Source: Clostridium sp. UBA4746 (GTDB taxonomy: Bacteria > Bacillota > Clostridia > Clostridiales > Clostridiaceae). From it: a stretch of 5,359 bases of DNA. A program made the translations under genes and the position numbers. Location of the stretch: the NCBI GenBank assembly GCA_002403785.1, contig DHIM01000107.1, positions 1 through 5,359 on the forward strand. The letters run 5' to 3'. This document shows positions 1 through 5,359 of this stretch, one piece after another. Under the pieces are notes generated by a model. It did no database searches. It had not been told where the DNA came from and worked only from the letters and a program-made list of their open reading frames with translations. Every line of letters begins with the position of its first letter. Position 1 is the first letter of the stretch.

Positions 1-122
1 TATTGGTAATGATTATAACTAGATTGTTGTGTATAATTGGGTTATATTTAACAAAAGGTATAAACAAACATAATAGCGAAAAAAGTAGTTATATATTGTC
101 AATATACATCTTTCATAAAATA

Positions 123-154
123 TTAACACTTATTTAAAGGTAATATGGTATACT
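123..154 (+). promoter_or_regulatory. Candidate promoter with extended -10
   Basis: An extended -10 element TGGTATACT lies at 146-154 (TGN followed by TATACT). A -35-like TTAACA, one mismatch from TTGACA, lies at 123-128, but the spacing between the hexamers is 20 bases, longer than the usual 16-18. Extended -10 promoters can tolerate a poor -35. In such AT-rich DNA, matches like this occur by chance, so this is only a candidate. If used, the leader to the dehydratase gene would be about 230 bases. Confidence 0.3.
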
Positions 155-217
155 TAATAATGCAGTGAGTACAAAGATAAATGTATTAAAATGGAATTGA
201 ACTTCATTAAATGACAT

Positions 218-245
218 TTAAGAAAAGAGATAAAATGAATATAAT
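218..245 (+). promoter_or_regulatory. Candidate promoter with consensus -10
   Basis: A perfect TATAAT hexamer lies at 240-245. A -35-like TTAAGA (4 of 6 matches to TTGACA) lies at 218-223, with 16-base spacing. Transcription from it would begin near 252 and leave a leader of about 140 bases before the dehydratase start codon. The surrounding A/T richness makes chance matches likely. Confidence 0.3.
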
Positions 246-376
246 TTATATATATACATAGAATAAGCATTACAGCATGCTAGATGATGATTAAAAATGA
301 AATGAAGGCTTTAAATTGATTATAGATTGGTGGGCTACTAGGATATAGTAATTTACGTGTTTTGGGAAAATTAAAT

Positions 377-385
377 AAGAGGTGG
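377..385 (+). promoter_or_regulatory. Ribosome binding site that decides the dehydratase start
   Basis: AAGAGGTGG sits five bases before the ATG at 391. A GTG in the same frame at 382 lies inside this site and therefore cannot be the start, so the ATG is chosen and the protein is three residues shorter than the maximal open frame. Confidence 0.85.
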
Positions 386-390
386 TTAAT

Positions 391-2262
391 ATGAAGGCAT
401 TAGGAAAATGGGAAAAACCAATATTAATACTAAGTGATGTAGTACTAGTAAACTTGGCATATATGTTAGCTTTCTATTTTAGATATAATTATAGGGATTT
501 TGGGTTCTATTTCAACAGTTACAAATCGGTAGCTTTAATTATAACAGTTATATACATAGCTTGTTTTTATCTCTTTAGGATTTATGCAAGTCTTTGGAGT
601 TATGCAAGTATAGATGAATTTATGCTAGTTATAAGTAGTTGCCTTACTGCAAATATTGTAACCATTATAGCAACTAGACTTCTTGGACATAACTTTGCCT
701 ATGGTGCAAGTGTAATAGCCTGTGCTTTTAGTATTATTTTTATAGGTGGGTTTAGAATGTCCTATAGAGTATATGGTAGGTTCGAAAGTATTTTAAATTG
801 GAATGCCAGTAAAGGTGATAAAAAGAGGGTAATGATAATTGGTGCAGGAGCTGCTGCAGCTATGGTTATTAAAGAAATGAAAAGCAGTGACCAGAGTAAA
901 TATAGGCCCGTAGCTGTTATTGATGATGATGATCACAAAAAAGGGAACAACATTTTGGGGGTAAAGGTTCTTGGAAGTAGAAAAGACATACCTACCATAG
1001 TGAAAGAAAAAGCTATAGAAATTATACTTATAGCTATTCCAACCATAGAAGATGAAGAAAAAAAACAAATTATAGAAATATGTAAAGTCACAAACTGTAG
1101 GATAGAAATTATTCCAGGCATGTATGAAATAATGGACGGAAAAATTTCATTAAATCAAATTAGAAAAGTAGATATTGAAGACTTACTGGGCCGTAAAGCC
1201 GTGGTACTTGATATGGAGGGCATAGCAGGTTATATTACTGGTAAAGTCATATTAGTAACAGGCGGTGGTGGCTCTATTGGGTCTGAATTGTGCCGTCAAA
1301 TTACTAAATTTGATCCAAAGCAATTAATAATATTAGATATATATGAAAATAATGCTTATGATCTGCAAATTGAACTTCAATATAAATATCCTAAATTAGA
1401 TTTAAAAGTATTGATAGGATCTGTTAAAGATGTACGACGCCTTGAAGGCATCTTTGAAACTTATTCACCAAATATAATTTTCCATGCAGCGGCGCATAAA
1501 CATGTTCCACTAATGGAAGTGAGCCCTATGGAAGCCATAAAAAACAACGTGTTTGGTACTTACAATGTGGCATGTTGCGCCCATAAGTATAATGCAGAGA
1601 GGTTCGTTATGATATCCACAGACAAAGCAGTAAACCCAACTAATGTTATGGGTGCTACTAAAAGAATGTGTGAAATGATAGTACAATCTATGAACAGCAT
1701 AAGTAAAACACAATTTGTAGCAGTGAGATTTGGGAACGTATTAGGAAGTAATGGGTCAGTTATACCCCTATTTAATAAACAAATAGCACATGGTGGGCCA
1801 GTTACACTTACTAATAAATATATTACTAGGTTCTTTATGACAATACCAGAGGCTGCTCAATTAGTGCTTCAAGCAGGAGCATATGCTAAAGGCGGAGAAA
1901 TATTTGTGCTTGATATGGGGAAACCTGTTAAGATATATGATTTAGCTTGGGATTTAATAAAACTATCGGGTTTTGTTCCGAATGAAGATATAAAAATAGA
2001 AGTTATAGGTCTTCGGCCGGGAGAAAAGCTTTATGAAGAACTTCTAATGAGCGAAGAAGGACTTACAAATACTAAACATGAGAAGATTTTTATTGGAAAA
2101 CCAACATTTACTGATTTAGATGAGATGAAAGAAAGATTAAAACAACTTACTGAAATTATTGAAAAAGATGATGTAGAATTATTGATTACAAAAATAAAAG
2201 AAATAGTTCCTACGTACAATAGAAGTATAGTAGAAAGCGAAGTTGCCACTGTAGCAGAATAA
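391..2262 (+). CDS. capD: Membrane-anchored UDP-GlcNAc 4,6-dehydratase (CapD/PglF/WbpM class)
   Basis: This 623-residue protein very probably converts UDP-GlcNAc to UDP-4-keto-6-deoxy-GlcNAc, the entry step to QuiNAc, FucNAc and bacillosamine-type sugars, on the cytoplasmic side of the membrane. Four hydrophobic segments lie at about residues 10-30, 46-62, 78-98 and 104-121, with the family signature LFRIYASLWSYASIDE around 61-76. A first nucleotide-binding-like domain follows, with GAGAAAA at 151-157. The catalytic domain (Polysacc_synt_2 type) begins with VTGGGGSIG at 289-297, the GxxGxxG cofactor loop. The active-site stretch is STDKAVNPTNVMGATKR at 409-425. Here the usual SDR Tyr of YxxxK is Met420, with Lys424, which is known in the long members (Ser-Met-Lys instead of Ser-Tyr-Lys). 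Full length of about 600-650 is normal for this class, and nothing looks broken. It is the first gene of the set, 21 bases ahead of the phosphoglycosyl transferase. The stereochemistry at C5 cannot be proved from sequence, but this long class is generally C5-retaining. The symbol capD is used in the generic polysaccharide-biosynthesis sense. Confidence 0.92.
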   Translation: MKALGKWEKPILILSDVVLVNLAYMLAFYFRYNYRDFGFYFNSYKSVALIITVIYIACFYLFRIYASLWSYASIDEFMLVISSCLTANIVTIIATRLLGHNFAYGASVIACAFSIIFIGGFRMSYRVYGRFESILNWNASKGDKKRVMIIGAGAAAAMVIKEMKSSDQSKYRPVAVIDDDDHKKGNNILGVKVLGSRKDIPTIVKEKAIEIILIAIPTIEDEEKKQIIEICKVTNCRIEIIPGMYEIMDGKISLNQIRKVDIEDLLGRKAVVLDMEGIAGYITGKVILVTGGGGSIGSELCRQITKFDPKQLIILDIYENNAYDLQIELQYKYPKLDLKVLIGSVKDVRRLEGIFETYSPNIIFHAAAHKHVPLMEVSPMEAIKNNVFGTYNVACCAHKYNAERFVMISTDKAVNPTNVMGATKRMCEMIVQSMNSISKTQFVAVRFGNVLGSNGSVIPLFNKQIAHGGPVTLTNKYITRFFMTIPEAAQLVLQAGAYAKGGEIFVLDMGKPVKIYDLAWDLIKLSGFVPNEDIKIEVIGLRPGEKLYEELLMSEEGLTNTKHEKIFIGKPTFTDLDEMKERLKQLTEIIEKDDVELLITKIKEIVPTYNRSIVESEVATVAE

Positions 2263-2283
2263 TTTAAAAACAGGAGGAACATA

Positions 2284-2877
2284 ATGGGAAGATTTCTGGA
2301 TGTTATAATTAGTTTATTAATATTGGTGATATTATCACCATTATTTTTAATTTTAGCAGTAATAATAAAGCTTAATTCAAAAGGACCAGTATTTTTTACT
2401 CAAATGAGAATAGGTCAAGATAATAGACAATTTAAATTCTATAAATTTAGGACAATGAAAACTGGAACTCCTAATGTAGCGACTGATAAACTAGATAATT
2501 CAAAAAGTTATATAACTGCAATCGGAAAAATTTTAAGAAAAACAAGTATCGATGAACTTCCACAGTTAATTAATACATTCAAAGGCGATATGACTTTTGT
2601 TGGACCAAGACCTGCTTTGTATAATCAGCTCCAGCTTAATGAGATGAGAACAGAGGCAGGAGTTCATAAACTACTTCCAGGGGTTACTGGATGGGCTCAA
2701 ATTAATGGACGAGACAATAATGATGATCGAGAAAAAACGGAGTATGACGTATATTATAAAGAAAATAAATCATTCGCTCTTGATATGAAAATATTATTTA
2801 AAACGGTTTTTAAAGTTTTAAAGGCAGAAGGCATTGATGATGATGTAACTAAAAAAAAAAGCTTCGATAAGATTTAG
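2284..2877 (+). CDS. Small monotopic phosphoglycosyl transferase (PglC-like, Bac_transf family)
   Basis: This 197-residue enzyme would transfer a sugar 1-phosphate from a UDP-sugar to undecaprenyl phosphate, starting the lipid-linked glycan at the inner membrane face. A single hydrophobic segment at about 7-28 contains Ser18-Pro19, the break that makes the re-entrant helix in monotopic enzymes such as PglC. It is followed by GPVFFTQMRIG (34-44) and FYKFRTM (52-58). TSIDELPQL at 87-95 carries the catalytic Asp90-Glu91 pair, GDMTFVGPRP lies at 101-110, and PGVTGWAQINGR is near the C-terminus. The length matches the minimal PglC class rather than the larger WbaP type with extra membrane helices. 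An ideal AGGAGG at 2272-2277, six bases before the ATG, supports the start. Its position directly after the dehydratase suggests that the dehydratase product, or a reduced or aminated derivative of it, is the donor; this is inference. A run of ten A at 2851-2860 lies ten codons before the end and could vary the tail. Confidence 0.92.
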   Translation: MGRFLDVIISLLILVILSPLFLILAVIIKLNSKGPVFFTQMRIGQDNRQFKFYKFRTMKTGTPNVATDKLDNSKSYITAIGKILRKTSIDELPQLINTFKGDMTFVGPRPALYNQLQLNEMRTEAGVHKLLPGVTGWAQINGRDNNDDREKTEYDVYYKENKSFALDMKILFKTVFKVLKAEGIDDDVTKKKSFDKI

Positions 2878-3028
2878 CAAAGGGTATTAGTTATTTAGGT
2901 AAAACGAAAGATTTACATGCAAATATAAATATGCTATTGTATGTAGAGATACTTTTGAAAATATTTATATAAAAATTAAATTGCATAAAAGAAAGATAAA
3001 AATAATAACTCCGCAAAGGGGGAAATAA
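2878..3028. other. 151-base gap between phosphoglycosyl transferase and epimerase genes
   Basis: This is the longest spacer inside the gene set and holds no open frame worth calling. It contains an imperfect inverted repeat (listed separately). A poor promoter-like pair is also present: TTGAAA at 2955-2960 and TAAATT at 2977-2982, with 16-base spacing. It ends with the ribosome binding site AAAGGGGG at 3015-3022, six bases before the ATG at 3029. No T run follows the hairpin, so it does not look like an intrinsic terminator. Confidence 0.5.
2912..2947 (+). repeat. Imperfect inverted repeat in the intergenic gap
   Basis: TTTACATGCAA at 2912-2922 can pair with TTGTATGTAGA at 2937-2947 around a 14-base loop, giving 11 pairs of which two are G-U in RNA. 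The stem is AT-rich and is not followed by a U tract. It may be a weak mRNA processing or stability element, an operator-like dyad, or chance. Confidence 0.35.
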
Positions 3029-3823
3029 ATGAGAAATATTCTAATTACAGGTCAAAATAGTTATGTTGGTACAAGTTTAAAAAAGTATCTAAGTAAGTGG
3101 CCAGGTGGTTACACAATAGATGCCATTTCAGTAAGAAGCGATGAATGGAAGAAAAAAGATTTCTCTCAATATGATGTTATATACCATGTAGCTGCGGTAG
3201 TTCACAAGAAAGAAAAACCTGAAATGAAAAGTTTTTATGATATAGTAAATAAAGATTTACCTATTGAAGTAGCTAAAAAAGCTAAAAGTGAAGGAATAAA
3301 GCAATTTATATTTATGAGTACAATGGCTGTTTATGGTGAGGATGGTAATCTTGATAAAAATGTAGTAATAGGTCTGAATACTGAGACTAATCCAAGAACT
3401 TATTATGGTAAGAGTAAGTTGCTCGCTGAGATTGAGCTTAATAAACTTAATGATGATAAATTTAAGGTTGCAATATTAAGACCTCCATTGATTTATGGAT
3501 CTAATTGTACTGGAAATTATGCAAAGCTTGAGAAGTTAGCTTTAAGCTTGCCAGTATTCCCTATGATTGATAACCAGAGAAGTATGTTATATATAGATAA
3601 ATTAAATGAATATGTTAAGGGATACATAGATGATGAGTTAGAGGGATTATTTCTTCCACAAGATGAGCAGTATGTAAATACAAGTTTACTTGTTAAAAAA
3701 ATTGCCACCGACAATGGAAAGAAGATGTATTTATCTAAAAGTCTTGGTTTTATAGTTAAATTAATTGGCAAAAATTTTAACTTAGTACAAAAAGTTTTCG
3801 GAAATTTGGTTTACGAAAAGTAA
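3029..3823 (+). CDS. NAD(P)-dependent sugar epimerase/4-ketoreductase (extended SDR family)
   Basis: This 264-residue Rossmann-fold enzyme acts on a nucleotide sugar or lipid-linked sugar. It starts with ITGQNSYVG at 6-14, the cofactor loop, in which the middle Gly of GxxGxxG is Ser11. No acidic residue is seen at the end of the second strand (ISVR, 33-36), which would fit NADP(H) better than NAD(H); that is inference. HVAAVVH lies at 53-59, the catalytic Ser/Thr in FMSTMAVYG at 95-103, and Tyr126 and Lys130 form the YxxxK pair in TYYGKSK. RPPLIYG at 151-157 and the substrate-side NQRSMLYIDKL at 182-192 complete the pattern. It is shorter than classical UDP-glucose 4-epimerases (about 330), as are several 4-ketoreductases. 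Following a 4,6-dehydratase and a phosphoglycosyl transferase, it is a good candidate to reduce UDP-4-keto-6-deoxy-GlcNAc (or its lipid-linked form) to QuiNAc or FucNAc, like WbpV, WbpK or WreQ. A plain 4-epimerase is the alternative. The start is supported by AAAGGGGG six bases upstream. Confidence 0.85.
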   Translation: MRNILITGQNSYVGTSLKKYLSKWPGGYTIDAISVRSDEWKKKDFSQYDVIYHVAAVVHKKEKPEMKSFYDIVNKDLPIEVAKKAKSEGIKQFIFMSTMAVYGEDGNLDKNVVIGLNTETNPRTYYGKSKLLAEIELNKLNDDKFKVAILRPPLIYGSNCTGNYAKLEKLALSLPVFPMIDNQRSMLYIDKLNEYVKGYIDDELEGLFLPQDEQYVNTSLLVKKIATDNGKKMYLSKSLGFIVKLIGKNFNLVQKVFGNLVYEK

Positions 3824-3874
3824 ATTATTTGTAACATAATATTCTAATCAAAATTAATAAAAAGTAGGGATAGT

Positions 3875-4720
3875 ATGGAAAAATTAAAAAGTACGGAAGA
3901 ATTAAAATATTCAGTATTAATGTCAGTTTATTATAAAGAAAATCCTGATTATTTTAGGGATAGCATAAATAGTATGTTAGATCAAACTATAAAGCCTGAT
4001 GAAATTGTAATTGTAAAGGATGGAAAGCTAACCAAAGGTCTTGATGATGTTCTATGTGAATTTCATGATAGTCAAATTATTAAAGTTATTGCTTTAGACG
4101 TAAATAAAGGTTTAGGTGAAGCACTAAATATAGGCCTTAAAAGTTGCAATAATGAATTAATTGCACGTATGGATTCAGATGATTTATCAGTTAACAATAG
4201 ATGCGAAAGACAACTAGAAAGTTTTAAGTGTAATGAAAATCTTAGTGTAGTAGGAACTGCAGTATCTGAGTTTATAGATGACCCTAGCGTTAGCATTGCT
4301 TATAAAGGTGTTAAGACTAGTGATAAGGATATTAAAGAGAAAATGAAATTTAGAAACCCTTTTAATCACCCTAGTGTAATGTTTAAAAAAAGTGATGTTT
4401 TAAAAGTTGGTAGTTATCAGCATTGGTTTTTAAATGAAGATTGGTATTTATGGATAAGAATGATGCAAAAGAACTCTACATTTGAAAATATAGATGAGCC
4501 TTTATTAAAAATGAGGACAACAAATGATACATACATGCGTCGAGGTGGGTGGAAATACTTTGTCACTCAAAAACATTTATTTGATTATATGTTAAAAAAC
4601 AAAATAATAAATGTAAATGAATATCTTTATAACAATTCAATTAGATTCGTTACGCGTCTATTAATACCAAACAAAATTAGAAAAATATTATATTTGAAAA
4701 TGCTTAGGTCTAAGGTGTAA
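3875..4720 (+). CDS. Glycosyltransferase family 2 (GT-A fold, AmsE-like)
   Basis: This 281-residue cytoplasmic or membrane-associated enzyme would add one sugar from a nucleotide-sugar donor to the growing lipid-linked glycan. The N-terminal nucleotide-binding part is typical: YSVLMSVYYKENP at 12-24, then SMLDQTIKPDEIVIVKDG at 33-50. Next come NKGLGEALNIGL (77-88) and the metal-binding ARMDSDD at 97-103 (DXD-like, Asp100/Asp102). NPFNHPSVMF at 161-170 and LNEDWYLW at 186-193, with Glu188-Asp189 as the likely catalytic base region, follow the pattern of amylovoran AmsE-like and capsule GT2 enzymes. The C-terminus is basic and has no clear membrane helix. The length fits the family. The start has only a modest site, TAGGGA at 3865-3870, four bases before the ATG; the next in-frame ATG lies within the conserved strand and would destroy the domain. 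The donor and linkage cannot be read from sequence. Confidence 0.9.
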   Translation: MEKLKSTEELKYSVLMSVYYKENPDYFRDSINSMLDQTIKPDEIVIVKDGKLTKGLDDVLCEFHDSQIIKVIALDVNKGLGEALNIGLKSCNNELIARMDSDDLSVNNRCERQLESFKCNENLSVVGTAVSEFIDDPSVSIAYKGVKTSDKDIKEKMKFRNPFNHPSVMFKKSDVLKVGSYQHWFLNEDWYLWIRMMQKNSTFENIDEPLLKMRTTNDTYMRRGGWKYFVTQKHLFDYMLKNKIINVNEYLYNNSIRFVTRLLIPNKIRKILYLKMLRSKV

Positions 4721-4721
4721 C

Positions 4722-4770
4722 CAAGCAAGGTATAGCCAAGTAAAGCGCAAGTTTATTACAATATTGCTTG
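4722..4770 (+). repeat. Inverted repeat between the two glycosyltransferase genes
   Basis: CAAGCAA at 4722-4728 is an exact inverted copy of TTGCTTG at 4764-4770, separated by 35 bases. The left arm also has a near-direct copy just downstream (CCAAGCAAGG at 4721-4730 and CCAAGTAAAG at 4736-4745, 8 of 10 identical). It lies in the 75-base gap directly after the stop codon of the GT2 gene and before the ribosome binding site of the next gene. There is no T run, so a terminator is not supported. Its role is unknown and it may be chance. Confidence 0.35.
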
Positions 4771-4795
4771 ACCATTACAGGGAAAGGATGATTTT

Positions 4796-5359
4796 ATGAC
4801 CTTTATTTTTATCGTATTTAGACCATATCATGTTATATCATCTTACAATATTATTCAAGTAATTAAGAGTAAGTATCCAGATGCTAAATGCATAGGTTAT
4901 ATATCAAATTCTACAGACGAATTTTGGGATGATCTTTTCAATTATGAAAAAATATTCGACGAGAGATATTATTCACTTAATCTATTTTTAGAAAAAAGTA
5001 TACTTAATATAGGAAATGTCTTACATAATAATATAAAGATTAAGTCTAAAATTAACATCTTATATTTAAATAATCCTAAGGTTGATGGAATCATAACATT
5101 TAGCGATAACTGGAAAATTTTTCAGGATGTAGCTTTTAAGTATAAAGATGTAACCCAAAATTGCATAGTTATGGATGAGGGTACGGCTTTATATTGTAAA
5201 AACAGTGTTGTGGAATCCTCAGGTATTAGAAAATTATTTAGAAAAGTAACATATGGATGGAATTTTGAAAATTGTTCTATGGGAGAACATTCGAGAACTA
5301 AAAAAATTTATGCTAACTATCCAGAAAAGGTAAAGGCGAAATCTCGAAAAGTTTATTCC
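4796..5359 (+). CDS. Polysialyltransferase-like glycosyltransferase, N-terminal part (runs off the window)
   Basis: An open frame of 188 codons starts at the ATG at 4796 and has no stop before the window ends, so the C-terminal part is missing. The start is backed by AGGGAAAGGA at 4779-4788, seven bases upstream. It begins with FIFIVFRPYHVISSYNII (residues 3-20). This resembles the first strand and PYH-type loop of bacterial capsule sialyl-/polysialyltransferase-like GT-B enzymes (GT52 and the alpha-2,8-polysialyltransferase family). IVMDEGTALY at 124-133 contains Asp127-Glu128-Gly129, matching the D/E-D/E-G motif shared by those families, and KIYANYPEKV near residue 170 recalls their conserved Tyr-Pro-Glu segment. 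The second signature, an HP motif in the C-terminal half, would lie outside the window. There is no signal peptide. The family assignment is my reading of motifs. The transferred sugar need not be sialic acid, since no sialic-acid synthesis gene is visible here. Confidence 0.7.
   Translation, partial: MTFIFIVFRPYHVISSYNIIQVIKSKYPDAKCIGYISNSTDEFWDDLFNYEKIFDERYYSLNLFLEKSILNIGNVLHNNIKIKSKINILYLNNPKVDGIITFSDNWKIFQDVAFKYKDVTQNCIVMDEGTALYCKNSVVESSGIRKLFRKVTYGWNFENCSMGEHSRTKKIYANYPEKVKAKSRKVYS

Larger units (their letters stand above)
1..390. other. Upstream non-coding / leader region, no confident gene
   Basis: This stretch is extremely AT-rich and holds no gene I can support. The longest open stretch on the + strand runs from position 3 to a TAA at 135-137 (44 codons, with a possible ATG at 9). 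It could be the tail of a gene that starts before the window, but it has no ribosome binding site and no recognisable protein similarity, so I do not call it. Between 138 and 376 there are only very short frames. Two weak promoter candidates lie here and are listed separately. No GC-rich hairpin followed by a T run is seen, so there is no visible intrinsic terminator for an upstream gene. A small hairpin is possible at 266-281 (AGCAT, six-base loop, ATGCT), too weak to interpret. Confidence 0.6.

Noticed and set aside
3..137. 44-codon open stretch on the + strand, possibly the tail of an upstream gene
   Set aside because: It has no ribosome binding site at its internal ATG and no recognisable protein pattern. 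Such a length can occur by chance, and its start would lie outside the window. Upstream sequence would settle it.
274..281. Eight-base palindrome AGCATGCT in the leader
   Set aside because: A single short palindrome with no partner site, too common to call an operator.
302..315. ATGAAGGC-TTA stretch resembling the first codons of the dehydratase at 391
   Set aside because: Only about 11 of 14 bases agree. The frame stops after a few codons and there is no ribosome binding site, so this is probably chance rather than a duplicated start.
331..350. Resemblance to an ops/JUMPStart-type element near GGGCTACTAGG
   Set aside because: The match to GGCGGTAG is poor, and these elements belong to RfaH-controlled Gram-negative operons.
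382..390. GTG at 382 as an alternative start of the dehydratase
   Set aside because: It overlaps the ribosome binding site AAGAGGTGG, which is well placed for the ATG at 391.
793..1121. Open frames on the minus strand inside the dehydratase gene (also at 1510-1713 and 2031-2282)
   Set aside because: They are antisense to a clearly coding conserved gene, lack ribosome binding sites, and give low-complexity Phe/Ser/Ile-rich translations.
2912..2960. Hairpin after the phosphoglycosyl transferase gene as an intrinsic terminator
   Set aside because: The stem is AT-rich, contains G-U pairs and has a large loop, and no T run follows it.
3517..4296. Minus-strand open frames opposite the SDR gene (3517-3771) and the GT2 gene (4072-4296)
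   Set aside because: Shadows of the conserved + strand genes, with no protein signature of their own.

Overview
The window is a strongly AT-rich, single-strand (+) stretch of a surface-polysaccharide or glycan biosynthesis locus. The base composition, the A/T-ending codons (ATA, AGA, TTA), the strong AGGAGG-type ribosome binding sites and the protein styles all point to a low-GC Firmicute, most likely Clostridium or a close relative. This is inferred from sequence character only.

Layout. Positions 1-390 hold no confident gene and look like an intergenic or leader region with two weak promoter candidates. Five genes then follow in the same direction: (1) 391-2262, a membrane-anchored UDP-GlcNAc 4,6-dehydratase of the long CapD/PglF/WbpM class; (2) 2284-2877, a small monotopic (PglC-like) phosphoglycosyl transferase; (3) 3029-3823, a short-chain NAD(P)-dependent epimerase/reductase; (4) 3875-4720, a family 2 (GT-A) glycosyltransferase of the AmsE-like type; (5) 4796 to the window end, the N-terminal 188 residues of a protein that I read as a GT-B glycosyltransferase resembling bacterial sialyl-/polysialyltransferases. 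It continues beyond the window. Gaps between genes are 21, 151, 51 and 75 bases, which fits one operon, although the 151-base gap could hold an internal promoter or processing site.

How the genes work together (inference from families). The dehydratase would turn UDP-GlcNAc into UDP-4-keto-6-deoxy-GlcNAc. The epimerase/reductase is a candidate to reduce the 4-keto group, giving a QuiNAc- or FucNAc-type sugar. The phosphoglycosyl transferase would load the first sugar phosphate onto undecaprenyl phosphate at the inner face of the membrane. The two glycosyltransferases would then extend the lipid-linked glycan. No flippase, polymerase, aminotransferase or sialic-acid synthesis gene lies in the window, so the final product cannot be named.

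This is mostly a recognisable type of locus. The most interesting part is the fifth, truncated gene, with an Asp-Glu-Gly motif in a presumably Gram-positive host. Smaller points are a ten-A tract near the end of the phosphoglycosyl transferase gene and inverted repeats in two gaps. I see no RNA gene, CRISPR array, insertion sequence or convincing intrinsic terminator.
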